From positions 1 to 56,404 of the forward strand of contig JAMYGW020000022.1 in the NCBI GenBank assembly GCA_025617375.2: a stretch of DNA of 56,404 nt, written 5' to 3'. Of this stretch, positions 1-11,333 are shown in pieces. This DNA is from Acarospora socialis (taxonomy: Eukaryota; Ascomycota; Lecanoromycetes; Acarosporales; Acarosporaceae). The number at the start of each line of letters is the position of its first letter. The stretch's first letter is position 1. The position numbers and the translations under genes are program-made. The notes beneath the pieces were generated by a model. It did not search any database. It was not told the DNA's origin and was given only the letters and a program-made list of their open reading frames with translations.

Positions 1-160
1 CGCGCGCGGCTGAGCCGACGTCGTCTATAAGAACCCCCATCGCTGCTCCTCCTCGATCTGCCCAGCTCTCGTCCTATCGGCAGTGTGTATTTGGAAAGGG
101 CCATGTCTTTCAGCTGCCTAGTTGTAGCCTCATACTTTCGCGATGAGCCCAGGTCTCATG

Positions 161-212
161 GTAAGTTCCTGCTGCCATACGCAGCACACTGCCGTCTGAC
201 AACTGTTTCTAG
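161..212 (+). other. Candidate spliceosomal intron (5' part of the membrane-protein gene)
   Basis: A 52-bp segment starts GTAAGT and ends TTTCTAG with a pyrimidine-rich 3' end, matching the size and borders of introns elsewhere in the window. The exon in front would begin at the ATG at 103. The link to the downstream membrane-protein exon is inferred. Confidence 0.35.
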
Positions 213-495
213 ACATGTATTAACACAACGCACTCTTTTTCGGCAGCGTTGTTTCTCTCGAACCTTCATCGCGCAGATCCCTTACACCAAAGTTGAAGCT
301 ATAACTCTTTGCGATTAAGAATCTTCCAGCCTTCAAAACATCGCTTTACCCTCCAACAGCCGAGTATAGCAGCCATGGTTATCCTTTGGAGTTCCTTGGC
401 CATCAACCTCGCCAGCCTTACATCACTTTGGGGCACATTTACGACTCAACGAACAAACTTTACAACCTCCGGAAACCTATCTCCAAGGCTTTCGA

Positions 496-930
496 ATGCT
501 CTACGACATACCCCCATCTATACTTGTGCTCATGATTGCCATCAGTCTGGCGTTATCTCACCGGACTCAGTACATGGGCGAAGACTGCCCGTTCATACCT
601 GCGATGAGCATGACCATCGCGCTTGGGGGATTGTATGGGAACTACCTTATGGGCGTGACGGCACTGGCAACGTTGGCAGTGTTCATTCTATCAGTCCGTC
701 TGTTCGGTGCCGAAGCGACCCAAGCCCTCATGATGAGCGTAACGATCTCTACACTTTATCTTGGAAGGGAACTTGATATTCTTAGGTATATCATTGTTGC
801 CCTCGCTGTCATCCCTAGCCTTATCTCGCTCTTTAGGCGGCTACTAAACTGGGTCGATCTCTTGCAAATCAACCTCGACAAACTGCCACGGCCATCTGGC
901 AAGTATGCTGAGAAGGAAAGAGGCTCATAA
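496..930 (+). CDS. Multi-pass membrane protein, 3' exon (unknown family)
   Basis: The reading frame gives 144 residues from the first ATG, but it stays open upstream to about 370, where a plausible tatag acceptor lies, so the true start is probably in an earlier exon. The protein has about four hydrophobic stretches (near residues 6-22, 36-70, 76-92 and 97-113 from this ATG) and a charged C-terminus ending in a KYAEKERGS tail. This suggests an integral membrane protein with a cytosolic tail. A gtaagt...tttctag intron (161-212) lies in the presumed 5' region, after the ATG at 103, but I could not join it to this exon without stops. The family is not recognised. Confidence 0.5.
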   Translation: MLYDIPPSILVLMIAISLALSHRTQYMGEDCPFIPAMSMTIALGGLYGNYLMGVTALATLAVFILSVRLFGAEATQALMMSVTISTLYLGRELDILRYIIVALAVIPSLISLFRRLLNWVDLLQINLDKLPRPSGKYAEKERGS

Positions 931-3397
931 GCTCCGTGGTGCCAATGGTGACAAGGATTGCAGGTTCTGGAGAAGAGATGATGTTGGTTGGTTGTATGTC
1001 AAGACACTAGTTGAGAGACGCTTTACCGTCAAGGATGTTGTTACTGTATGTAATTGACCGCCATAGCTTGTTGAAGGATCTCGAGGCATTCGCCAAATGA
1101 GATAATGGAGATGAATGATCGAATTCAACGCTGCAATGGATCAGTAGACAACGAGGAAGCTCGTTCGACATCCATATGCTCTTGCACCTCAAGCCCTGCC
1201 TTCACCATCGCTATCGAGTGAGATAATCCGCGCATTCGGGACCGTCTGTCTTCACAACCGCCACACGTCGAGGGTTTTGCAGACTCGGAACTTTGAGCCC
1301 TACCATCATCATGTCGTCGCGGCTCAGAGGAATGTAAGTATTGCAACCTCGCAAACCGTCACCTTACCTTACCTTACCCCACAACAGTACACATGAAGCA
1401 AGACTAACGCGCATAGTAGTGTACCGAGCGATGGCCTCGCCGTCTCCCCCTCTGCGGTGAGAGGTTGCCGTCGCAGCAGGACCGAACCACTCAGAGATGA
1501 TATGCCCCCCCTTTGCAGCTGCTCCCGCTAAGGTCCCAAAACCTGGGGGGCCCCCCCTCGCCAGGGTTCAGGGTAGCCAGTTGAGCCCAGTAGCGGGCTT
1601 CCTCCCGTTAGGTTGATCTCCAAAGGACACCGCGTACAAGTACCGACGGATCGTGGTACTTTGATCTCTGTGGTAGTAAGAAGAGAGGAAGTGTCGTAAG
1701 GAGGGATATTTATATCCACATGGTGAGCGCATTCGTACGAGTGAATGCAATTCATTTACGGCTCCTTATTTGGGTTTGTGAAGGTCCCCAGCGTACGGGC
1801 ATGCTGCTGTCATGAGGTGTGGGGGGGAGGGGTCCTCCCTGCTGTCATGAGGGTCCCCTTCCACCACACACCATCCAGCGGCAGTCAAGACATCTCGAGC
1901 AACAGTCTCAGCGTTGTATCCCGACCTTCGCGGTGGTAAGAAGAGAAGAGGAAGGAAGTGACATAAGGAGAGGATATTTATATCCTTGGGGTGGGCGCGT
2001 TGGTATTGCCTCGCGTTAGGGAGATCGAACTGCGTCCGCGAACGGGGAAGATACATTGGGAAAGACTTATGGCAGAGTTGCACATCAAAAGTGCAGTGTG
2101 AGGGCTGGGCCCTTTGGCGTTTGTGTGGTAATGAGCAGCTTCAACCATGGAGGTTATACCAATCGCGATTACAACAATGAGGGAACAAATGCACGTTCCG
2201 ATCTTATGAGTCAGTCCTCCATTATGAAACGAAGAAGATATTAACATGCATGCTAGCTAGTGAAGAGGCCGTCAACCTTGCCACAATACCATCATGTTGC
2301 TCTTGCACCACTGAGCCTGCAACATCTCACTTGGCTGTCCGCTCCCACCAACCCCCACCAAGCCCAGCCCTGACGATATCGAGACATTCTTGCCTCCCCT
2401 TCACAATATTTGCTGCAGCTGCCACCACCGCCTTGCCGGCACCGATGTTCCCAGGGTTGCTGCACCTGTCGCTGACCGCCCTTCCCTCTTTTGATGCAGA
2501 GCGACGCGCAGGTGCCTTTGAATCCCTTCACACTGCTCAACCGACCTCAGTCTCAACATTTCATCTCCAGCCACCGCACCCCTCGCGAGGCAACCATCAT
2601 CCATCCGCCCAACCCACGCTCCCTGTCCCCCCTGAAGGCGGGTGACTGGGTCTCTTCATGTTGATCATTTGTCCCACCACCGACAGTTGATGACAAACTG
2701 AACACATGTAAGTGGGCTGTCAGTCTCCAGGGGCCGGTGTGAGGCCCTCAATCCTTGCCGTCTCGGCTGCTCGGGACCATCCCGCCGCCGCCACCATCAA
2801 GATATGGGAAGGCAAGAGTTGCCATCAACTTTCAACATACCTCTTCAGCACTCCATAGATACTCTGTAAGCTTGGTCAATTCTCAGAGTTCATTCTGAAG
2901 TCAACAGCGACTCACTTGATGCTATTGTGCATCATGGCTTCACCCAAGAGATCTGGGAGGCCCCGGACTCTTCTCGCCTGAATGTGAACTCTCCGAAGAA
3001 AATCTAGGGCTAGATCTCGCGACGGCTTCTACACATGATTGTCCTGACACGTCAGACAATCCATTCACATCCACCTGATCTCTTGCCCTACCCTGACTTT
3101 CCACCGCGGCCGCGTTCCTGGCCAACCGGAGGGTGGAAACTTTATAAAGGAGAAGTTGACCGGTTGCTGCATCATGTGACTTTTGAGGTGCTCAGGCTGC
3201 TGACTAATGTTTGATGGAAGATTCTCGCCACATCTCTCACTCAAGCGAAACGACGACCGTTCCTTGTACGATCCAATCACCTCAAGACACCTGACCACTC
3301 ACCAGTCCAGGACCCGCTTCGTCGAGATTCCGTCGGTCTGTATCGTCTGTCCTGAGGATCTTTGTTGGAGGTGAAATTTGAAGTTGTTGTGGACACG
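931..3397. other. Gene-poor stretch
   Basis: No reading frame here shows convincing protein character. Open frames at 2250-2645 and nearby are Pro/Ser/Ala-rich and have no recognisable domain. The stretch holds a run of ccttac units near 1366-1378, a G-run/C-run segment near 1545-1560, and a diverged direct repeat listed separately. It may contain promoters or untranslated regions, which I could not place. Confidence 0.5.
1670..2003 (+). repeat. Diverged direct repeat (two about 68-bp copies)
   Basis: Copy one (about 1670-1735) and copy two (about 1932-2003) share the order GTGGTA, a purine-rich AAGAAGAGAGGAA block, a TAAGGAG block, the exact core GATATTTATATCC, and then a GGTGAGCGC/GGTGGGCGC block. 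Small indels separate them. The core resembles a TATA-type element, so these could be duplicated promoter pieces or remnants of a repeat element; no gene immediately follows either copy. Confidence 0.55.
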
Positions 3398-4407
3398 ATG
3401 CCACGCCTATCGGATGACGACGAACGTGGTGGTGAGGGGAGTGTTGAATCTGAGGTTGGGTCCAGGTGAGTTGACCATCTGACTTTGGCCAGAAGGGTTG
3501 GCGGGAGGCTCCGGTCAAGGCTGACAGGTCTTGTGTCATCTCTTGCAGCTTTCTCTATCGCACCCTCACCCGGGTGTTTGTGGGCCCGGAGGAGAGGGCC
3601 TTTGACATTCACAAGGAGCTGCTGTGCTCCAAGTCCGCCTTCTTCGCCACCGCCCTCCGCGAGGGTGTCTATCCCTTCCTCGAGGGCTAAACAGGGAGGG
3701 TGGGGCTGCCCGAGCAGGAGGCCAGTGTCTTTGGGCACTTTGTGCACTGGCTGTACACCGACAAGCTGTTGGGATACTGCAGGGCAAGGGGCAGCCCATT
3801 CTTTCGGGACCTACGTGCGGAGTTGGCAGTCAAAGACGAGGTCTTCCGTCAAACACAGGGGTTAGACGCACTTCAGGAGGTGCAGACCGCTCAGAGGGCC
3901 TTGGACTGTGCTGCGTGGGAGGATGCGCCACCAGCGTACCTGGTGTCGCTCTACATTCTGGTGGACATCCTGCAGGTGTTGGGACTGGGGGATCACATCC
4001 TCACCTTCATGGTCAAGGCCTACCTCACCCAGCCCCGGGACGCGGAGCATGCCTGGACGTCGTCATACCGGTCTGAGCAGCTCTCCAAGGCCACTCTGAC
4101 CCTGTCACAGGCCTATGACCGTCTTCAGGTGGCAGAGAGTGGGGATCGGATGCGCTCCTTCCTGGTGGATCTCTACGTCAGCGAAAGCGAGTGCCTGGCC
4201 CAACTCGGCTCAGACGACATCCTTGATACGCTGAACCCAGCGTTCCTGTACCGATGCCTCATCGAGATGCGACGGCAACGCGGCCTCCCAAACGATCAGA
4301 AGTGGGATCTGAGAGATGCCGCCACCCTCTGCGGCTATCACCTGCACAACGCGGGCTGCTCGTTCACAAGGGAGAGACTTCGGGTTCTGGAGCACGGGGC
4401 ATGGTAG
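3398..4407 (+). pseudogene. BTB/POZ-domain protein, interrupted by one in-frame stop
   Basis: Exon 1 (3398-3465) begins at an ATG and encodes an acidic leader. An 83-bp intron (3466-3548, GTGAGT...TTGCAG) keeps phase into exon 2 (3549-4407). The product would be 308 codons. Residues about 25-110 show the fungal BTB pattern: FxVGPEERAFDIHKELLCSK, then FFATALREG, then a VGLPEQEASVFGHFVHWLYT-like block. The C-terminal two thirds is helical and unassigned. BTB proteins usually act as protein-protein adaptors, for example with cullin-3. The frame is broken once, at codon 70 (TAA, 3688-3690), exactly where family members often have Gln; CAA-to-TAA is a C-to-T change at CpA. The rest of the frame is intact, so the lesion is recent, or this is a null allele, readthrough or an assembly error. 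Confidence 0.75.
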
Positions 4408-5497
4408 GCCGGACGGGTGAGGGTTGGACACGATTGGGTTTCAGATGTGATCGCGGTCCCATGATCGGGACATGGGCACCTGGCGGGGTGGGGTCACAGT
4501 GTGTGGGGTGAGTCGGTGACAATTGATGGTGAGAGGCGGAAGGATCAGTCCAGAAGTGAATGTTGTGTCAATCCCGTCTTTCCAAGACCGGGCAGCTGCC
4601 TGCATCAGAGCCCTCGACCGCACCTGAGGGTGATTCTGAACTGATATCTGTCTCACAAGACTGGCATGACCGACTCAAGGCCCGTGGATGGGGTCGAAGA
4701 TGATGTTGAAGGGGTGACTGAGGTCAAGGCCTGACCTGTGATGTTGAGTATCTGACCTTTTTGCAGGCTTGCGTGAGGCTGCTGGCTGGAGAGAGGGGGA
4801 GATTTTCATCTGTGATGATTCATGAGACTCACATGTCCAGAACCGTCCACATATAAGGGTTGATCGGCACAACACATGAGATTGTCGGTCTCTGCCCATG
4901 CCCCGATGAGATCAAGGACCATGATCTGACCATGATCTGCACTGTGAGCAGAGAAGACACTGACAGTCAACTGTTCTGGTCCTGTCATCTTGTCATCCCC
5001 AGGATGCTGCTTTTGTTCCAAAACGCTGAGCGAGGGCAATCAAATGTGAACGAACCTTCTCTTCTCATCATCTTCACCCGTTCTGACAATGAGCAGTTCA
5101 GTTGCACTTCCTGCACCCTGCAGCCTGCACGGCCGCGGTCATGACCATGTCATTGAGTCCGGTGGGAACAAGGCTCAAGCATATGACGAGACTCTGTGAA
5201 AGATGGTTGTTCCAGGTCACTGGCCCACCACATGATGAAACACCATGTTCTAGATAGTTTACCTCACCAATCAACGCCCTGATCACTACTTGATATCAAT
5301 GCAATTAATTGACCCTGACAATCACCTGAACCATTTGCCCCTCCCCTTCTTGCTTCTTTGACACGCTTTGGATGGGATGTGACCCACAATGGCTTCTGTG
5401 AGATGATGACATCTGTCTCATGTCACAAGATCACTTCAAGAGAGACTTCTGATGACTGATTGCCGGCAGATGAGCATGCCTGTCTTAGGGTGCCTAT
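4408..5497. other. Intergenic stretch between the BTB gene and the small three-exon gene
   Basis: Only short overlapping open frames of low protein character occur here. The sequence contains many TCATGA/GATCATG-like words but no clear repeat unit. The two flanking genes converge here, so both 3' ends and terminators must lie inside. Confidence 0.4.
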
Positions 5498-6000
5498 CTA
5501 CAGATCTCCAATCAAGTCTTCCACCAACTCCTTGAGCTCCACCAGCAAGTGCTGCACCTCTTCCTCATAGTAGGAAAGGGCCACCCCCCCCGTCGTCCAC
5601 TGCAGAGTTTTGAGCAGGTCGCACAGCATCCCTTCCAGGTCCTGACGGCCACCCCCATCTGAAGAAGAAATGACCCATCAGTCAACCGTGCAGGAATTGA
5701 GACGGCAATCAAATCAAAGCAGACAGAAGACAGAAAAGCAAGAATCTTCTCACTCACCCCTCAAATTTTCTCCACACCAAGCTCTCAGCTCCACCCGATG
5801 CTTCTTCAATACCTCATGAGTCTGACTGGTGGCGCTACCGTGATAGATCTGTCCATTCTGTCTGGTGCAGGTGCGACTGAGATTGTTAGTCTGTGAAGCC
5901 GGATTGGAAACATCAGCACCCACTGAATCAGACGGTTCAAGACCGTCAGGATGCCGTCCAGCTTGTCTTTCTCGTCCTTGTCGAGCAGCGAACCAGACAT
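5498..6000 (-). CDS. Small three-exon protein of unknown function (118 aa)
   Basis: Splicing two short introns gives a clean frame: exon 1 5924-6000, intron 5877-5923 (47 bp), exon 2 5758-5876, intron 5659-5757 (99 bp, GTGAGT...TTCAG), exon 3 5498-5658. The protein starts MSGSLLDKDEKDKLDG, has a basic middle and ends with a Leu/Glu-rich helix (roughly residues 95-118) that could form a coiled coil. Phase is kept across both junctions, which is good evidence that it is real. The family is not recognised, and no signal peptide or membrane segment is visible. It converges with the BTB gene. Confidence 0.65.
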
Positions 6001-6357
6001 GTTGAACGCTGATGATGATGGTTGAAATGGCTGGGTGGATGACAAGGTGGTTGGCTGTTGGGGCAAAGAGATGTTGAGCTTGGGTGGAGGTATGTTGGTC
6101 TGGAATAGGTGAGCTGGTTGGGATGGTAGAGAGGAGAAAATTATTGCGGGAAGGGATGGGGGTTTGGACGTGAACTTATACCCCACCAGGGCCGGGTAAC
6201 TGAAGGTGACTTTGCAAGTAAACGGCAGACATAGACATCTGTTGCATGCAGGCAAGATCAAGATCAAGTGAGGACGAGCTACTCCTTTGCAGTCCAACCG
6301 TGTCGGGATGGAGTCTTAGCGACAAGCGATGGGGTGGGTATTCTAATATATAACTAG

Positions 6358-7379
6358 CAGGACGTAAGCATCAAGCTGATACCTTGCATAGCCGAGTTTG
6401 CGGTCGCGGATATCAAGAATATCGAGTGGAATCCTTCATCTTTTGCTCATCTCGCGATACCTCCTGAGCAAAAAGAGATCATCCGGGCTCTCGCCGAAGC
6501 TTATACAGGGCGAGCATCCGATTGCGTGTTTGATGATTTTGTGACCGGGAAAGGACGAGGTCTGATTGTTCTCTTGCAGTATATCATCTGATCACCGAGT
6601 TTATATCTTTGAATGACTGACCTACATCTTAGCGGGCCGCCCGGTGTGGGTAAGACTCTGACGGCCGAAGGGATATCTGAACATCTCCAATGCCCACTCT
6701 ATCCGGTATGTCTTTCACCTACCTAAACCGCGCTACCTCTCTTCTTACTCCGCAGATCTCCGCCGGAGAGCTAGGCACGAGCGTGGAAAGGCTTGAAGCG
6801 CAGCTTTCCCTCATCTTCCGGCTTGCCGATCATTGGAAGAGTCTCCTCCTGCTAGATGAAGCGGACGTCTTCCTGGAGAAACGCTCGGTCCACGACGTTC
6901 ATCGTAATGCCCTCGTCTCCGTGTTCTTACGAGAATTAGAATATTACCCAGGGATCATGTTCCTCACGACCAACCGGGTCAAGGAGATTGACGACGCTAT
7001 CACGAGTAGGATACACCTGCCATTGAAGTATAAAGCTTTAGGTTCGGACGCGAGAACGGTTATCTGGGAGAGCTTTCTGAGCAAGGCTGTCACGGACAAG
7101 GGAGCAGCATGTTATAGTTGCAAGGACCTTGCCTTTCTAACGAGAAAGCAACTCAACGGTCGGCAGGTGGGGATTTTCGACCAGCTGTTCAGGCGTGTTA
7201 TGCTGATGGATTGTTTGCTTCAGATCAAGAACGTCGTTTCCACGGCTCACGCTCTAGCAACTCAAAAGGGAAGTCGAGTGACCATTGCTCATCTGGAGGT
7301 CGCTATTGCCGCGGTTGAGGACTTTGAATGTGATTTCCTAGGGGCGGGTCAAGTGGGTAGTAGGGATTCGTATGCGTAG
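6358..7379 (+). pseudogene. Fungal AAA+ ATPase, 5'-truncated
   Basis: Three exons (6358-6578, 6633-6705, 6756-7379) join in phase across introns 6579-6632 and 6706-6755. They encode about 304 residues of the ATPase core common in filamentous fungi: Walker A GPPGVGKT spans the first junction, followed by an LGT-SVERLE block, Walker B LLLLDEAD, sensor-1 LTTNR, an SRIHLPLKY segment and a helical lid. Family members are normally about twice as long, with an N-terminal regulatory region. Here an in-frame TAG lies just upstream of 6358, no start codon is visible, and the space upstream is taken by the divergent small gene. The catalytic core looks intact; only the N-terminus is missing. It could also be a 3' gene piece carried by a rearrangement. 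Confidence 0.8.
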
Positions 7380-7748
7380 CCGTGTACGGTTATTCGCATT
7401 CCGATCGAATAGGGGGGACGCTGAGGACGCTGAGGCCGCTGAGGTTAGTGATTGGGAAAGGTCTGGAAAATTTGTCGGTGATCCTCTTTGCTGAACATAT
7501 CAGGATCGTGCTTCCGCAAACAGAGGCTAGATGAAACACTTATGACGCATGCTTGTGCCCGAACTCCTATTCTTATCATCTAAGCGCCGAGAAGCAAGTG
7601 AAGATCTTTCATCATGTGACTTTTAAGTTGTCTCTGGTGCGAAAACGTGTTTGATCCTGAGAATCTGGAGCCAAAACCTCCGGTACCCACCTGCCCGCGT
7701 ATTCTCAAAGATCTTCTTCCATGCTATATTCCTGCTCTTCCTCCTGCC

Positions 7749-8075
7749 TCAGAACTCTCCATCATAGAGGCAAATCTGATTTGTGTTACGCTCACACAAT
7801 CCTCCATACTCCTTCCTCTGATGTTGTAACAGTTTGTCCCGCCGGACAAACCCTTTCAACTCTATTCGCTCGCAATTCGCGAAGCGGCATTCAAAGCATT
7901 CTTCGGGAAAAGGGGGGAAGTGGATGTTCATATGACCCCTGAGGTCGGCTTTGCGAGAGAAAGAACGCTTGAAAGTGCAAGATTTGAGGGGACAAAGGTA
8001 GGGTCTCTCGGGCCTAGTTCCCTTGTGCAGCGGTATGGTGATTTTCGGGCCTTGTGGCTGAGGTTGAGCTCTCAT
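7749..8075 (-). CDS. Short C2H2 zinc-finger protein (108 aa)
   Basis: The ATG-initiated frame encodes one good classical finger, CPLKSC...FSRKADLRGHMNIH (C-x4-C, H-x3-H), after a basic leader. A second, degenerate finger follows: CRFANC...LLQHQRKEY has its two Cys and first His but lacks the last His. This pairing is common in fungal C2H2 regulators, in which a damaged finger packs against an intact one. At 108 residues it is far shorter than usual, so it may be a fragment of a larger transcription-factor-like gene. It lies tail-to-tail with the AAA+ fragment. Confidence 0.55.
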   Translation of the reverse strand: MRAQPQPQGPKITIPLHKGTRPERPYLCPLKSCTFKRSFSRKADLRGHMNIHFPPFPEECFECRFANCERIELKGFVRRDKLLQHQRKEYGGLCERNTNQICLYDGEF

Positions 8076-8349
8076 TCAGATGATGTTAGCCGGATCAACG
8101 ACCAGAGCAACAATAGGAGACGTACTTCGAGACGCCGTAATAAGAGTAGTTACTTTCTCCTCCAGTCTCCTCGGCTGCAACTTCCCGGAGTTGCGTATCC
8201 CCTCAGCAAAGGAGCTTGATATGCACAACAATGGGGATACAGTTCCTTTCCTCCCAACTGAATAAGTCGAAGGGTGGGTATTGTTGAACTATCGCTTGTG
8301 CTTTGATGTATGTAACATATGCGTCTTACGCAGATGATACACAAAATCT

Positions 8350-9510
8350 TCACCCTCCCAGCTGCAGCCTGGGCATCTTGGGTGTAATCCTGGAGACCTG
8401 AAATAATTCCCAAATCTCCCTTGCTCGTGATTGAGTCTTTTCATCCATCTTTAGTTGTGGCCTGATACAGCACCACATCTTGATGGCTTCGGTGATCAGT
8501 CTCTCATCATGCAACTCAAGAGTTACCTGTATTGCAGAGAGGAATAGATTGCTGTTGTATGTTTTATTTACCGCCAACTCGTACGTGATGCAGTGATTGA
8601 CTGTTTCGATGCATTCTCCCACCATAAATGTAATTCCCGCAAGTGCTCCTCCTTCGATCGTGTATACAGCATGAATCCAGCCCGGGGGCAGGTAAATAGT
8701 ATCCTCTGCCGTAGTTATAACCCATCGTCCTTCTTTAAGTTCCTTTCCTATTCGTTGTAGTCGCCCCTTCATATTTCCCATCTTTTGCATGACATCAAGA
8801 TTATGATTTTTTGGCGGATACAGTAGCCATAGTTTCACACAATTGCCAACTGCTGTAGAGAGACCGCCCAAGCCTTGATCGACGTGAAGGTCAACTAGCG
8901 TAAATTTTGGTGTAAAATTGACCCCAAGGTGTAGCGCGTCATCGTGAGGTGTTACTAGGCACCGAAGAGTCTCAGGAAAGTGCATGTCATGGTTAGGAAG
9001 TTGAATGTTCGTTATGTATGTTGGATTTGAGGCGTTTGGTTGATGTATCTGCCGAAGAGCTCGTCCAACTGATGCGGTCGGCTGCTCACCAGCATCATAT
9101 ACCTGGAAGTCGCTCTTACGAGAGATGATTCTATCAATGCAGCGATCGTGGAGGTCTTCGTATGTAGGTGGTCGAAGCCAGCATTGCTCGCTCTTCAGGA
9201 TGTATGGAGAATGTGGACTGAAATATGGCTGGAGCCATGGTAAACCGAGGTTGGATATGAAATCGATGAGATGAAAATTCTCCTGGCTTCTACATTGGAG
9301 AAACCTATTGAAGAGTTGTTCTTCACGCGACTGTTCTCTACACATATATTAGTGTATTTGTTAAAGGTTGCAGTTCGAAAAATGTGTCTACCTTGACACA
9401 TCCTGTGGTGCATGGCGTCTCTTCTGGTGACGCATGAAATTCGATATGCTGATATCTTCGTTGCAATCTGGACATGATCTCTTCGATTTCCATCGCGGTT
9501 CTGTTGCCAT
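8350..9510 (-). CDS. C2H2-JmjC domain protein (368 aa)
   Basis: Exon 1 (9392-9510) starts at an ATG and encodes a C2H2 finger (CPDCNEDISISNFMRHQKRRH). Intron 9338-9391 (54 bp, GTAGAC...TGTAG) is in phase with exon 2 (8350-9337). Exon 2 carries a JmjC-type cupin: LVDLHVDQGLGGLS supplies the H-x-D iron ligands and GWIHAVYT the distal His, with KLWLLYPP between them. JmjC enzymes are Fe(II)/2-oxoglutarate hydroxylases or demethylases, often acting on histones. The finger could direct it to nucleic acid or protein. All ligands are visible and the frame is undamaged, so I treat it as functional. The substrate is not known. Confidence 0.85.
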
Positions 9511-9536
9511 GATGAGTACTTGAGGTGGGTGACGAG

Positions 9537-9584
9537 CCGGAAGACGTCCGGAAGACGTCCGGAAGACATCCGGAAGACGTCCGG
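9537..9584. repeat. 11-bp tandem repeat upstream of the JmjC start
   Basis: Four copies of CCGGAAGACGT (third copy with CAT instead of CGT) plus a trailing CCGG end 27 bp upstream of the JmjC start codon. The array lies in the promoter or 5' untranslated region. The nearly perfect units suggest recent expansion. Confidence 0.9.
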
Positions 9585-10228
9585 AATAATGGAAGCCGAG
9601 CAGACTACCACATCACATGCGCGGTGTGGCTTGAAACATAGCCGGAAACGCGCAAACATATACAGGTATAAACCCCTTGGGTTACGCGGGTTACGGCACC
9701 TTCCGTAACCTGACCCCCAGATATCATGGATATATGGGTGATCTTCATATTATATCATGGATATCTGGGCCCACTTGCGCCTGCCCATTCATTGATCCGC
9801 TCCGAAAGAAGTGCTAGGCGCTAGCCCCCACCTAGCTTACTACCTTGGTAGCTTAAGGTAGGTAAGGTAGCCCTTACGGAGCTACCAGTGCTGGGTCGAG
9901 TGGGGGTGGTGGGAGTGGGAAGATTAAACCTCCATGTCCAGATTCATGGTAGATATTAAGATGTTAAATCAATATAGAAAGAAGTGAGCAGATTAATTTC
10001 ATCACGCATGACTGTGTGCTTCTGCCATGTTGACAGGTAATAGTGGTAGTTGTGAGGAGATTCGCCCAATCCTTTCATCATGGTTGAGCACATTCATAGT
10101 CTGATCCTCATTGAAAATGGCTAAGACTCATCTGTGAGCAGAATGAGCATTGGGACTAAGTCCCTCCTATGCCCTAGTATGAGGTCCTGACATGACCCAA
10201 CAGGCTCCATCCTCATTGGGAAGAGGCG
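9585..10228. other. Intergenic stretch with short palindromic motifs
   Basis: There is no coding signal. It holds repeated ATATCATGGATAT words (near 9720-9770) and clustered GGTAGCTTAAGGTAGGTAAGGTAG motifs with inverted counterparts near 9822-9885. These look like decayed repeat or foldback sequence. Confidence 0.4.
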
Positions 10229-10588
10229 TGTTACGTCCTAACGTTAGATGCCTCGTGTTAGGGCTAGAGTTTGGCTTGTTGATATAAAGGTTACTCAAAT
10301 GGTGTGGGGTAAACAGTAGCTTAGGTAACTAATAGGTTTGAATCTATTATTTGAGTTGAACACGACTGATTCCATACGGGAATCAGTCCTACTATATAGG
10401 AAATCCAGAGTAGGCGCGCCGAGCACGCCTCTCGTGCTCCTCGCGCTCAGCACACCCCACACGCCTGGTGTGCTCCGTGCTGCCAGCGCGGTCACGTGAC
10501 CTCGCATGGTAAGCTCCTTACCATGCCCCCGTACGCCCACAGACGTACATCTGGGTCCCGCGATTTCTCTTCGGGTATGGCCGTAACA
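10229..10588. mobile_element. Possible solo LTR (360 bp)
   Basis: The segment begins TGTTACG and ends CGTAACA, a 7-bp inverted terminus with the TG...CA ends of LTR retrotransposons. Inside are a perfect 10-bp stem hairpin (10364-10388) and a GC-rich tail with inverted GTGCTC/GAGCAC words. No second LTR, primer-binding site, internal coding region or matching target duplication was found, so at most this is an old solo LTR. Confidence 0.35.
10364..10388. repeat. Perfect hairpin, 10-bp stem
   Basis: GACTGATTCC and GGAATCAGTC flank a 5-nt ATACG loop. It sits inside the putative LTR and could be a fold in its transcript. Confidence 0.85.
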
Positions 10589-11333
10589 AAAGTGCAGAGG
10601 GAGGCCAAGGCCGAGTACATGGATTTTTGGAGGACAGTGACCGGGGGTTCCTGCACACCTTGGCCTAAAGCAACTGGTTCATGAACAGGGCTGTGTGATA
10701 TCATGATGGTTTTCCCAATTCTTGTTGCCGTGTCCTAGATACTCGGTCTCTAGATCTCAGGTGTCATTGGCCACCATCTACTGCAGAAACCTGGCATTGA
10801 GCGTGCGGGAGACATTGAACCCTTGCTATTCCCATCTATCCTGACCTTCCTTTTCCTACTACGCAGATATTGGACCTTTCCTTGACTCACGCCCTGGTTG
10901 TTCGCTTCCTGTCTCATGGGTCCCATCAACTTGTGCCTTCGCAGCCCGCGACAAGTCCCCGATGTGATGTGACGACGTGGTGGCTAGGCTCGTTTGTGAA
11001 GCCTTGAGCGAATCAGGGTCAGTGATCGCAAGCGCTTCCCAAAAAGAATGGGTAGCACATTCCACAGTAGCTGTTTCATCATCGATCTGCTTCCGCTATA
11101 GGAGAGAATCGAAGGCCATCAAATGATGCCTTGCTGGAGTGCCTTGAGCGCACACTTGAGTCCGCTCTGACGAAAGCGATAGAAGTAATCGAGGCGCTCC
11201 TAACTTCAACGCTGCATGCAGCAGGCGTCATGTTGTGGTGTAGCTCGTTGATCAGCATTCCGCGTTGAGAGGATGCACGTTGCCATACAACGTCCAGGAC
11301 TCGATCGCGATTCCGATGCGTCTGTCGGCAAGA
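10589..11333. other. Intergenic stretch, no feature recognised
   Basis: The open frames here are short and overlapping and have no domain signature. I see no repeat of note. Confidence 0.35.

Noticed and set aside
2250-2645. 131-codon plus-strand open frame
   Set aside because: Pro/Ser/Ala-rich throughout, an equally long antisense frame, no domain, and no splice context; likely chance in C-rich DNA.
3485-4076. Long alternative plus-strand frames within the BTB gene
   Set aside because: Overlapping frames in GC-rich coding DNA; only the BTB frame shows a domain and consistent splice sites.
9822-9890. CRISPR-like or structured repeat array of GGTAGCTTAAGGTAGG words
   Set aside because: Words are irregularly spaced and only partly inverted; there is no repeat-spacer order, and CRISPR arrays do not occur in fungi.
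10229-10588. Complete LTR retrotransposon
   Set aside because: Only one LTR-like segment, no reverse transcriptase, primer site or target duplication; kept only as a possible solo LTR.
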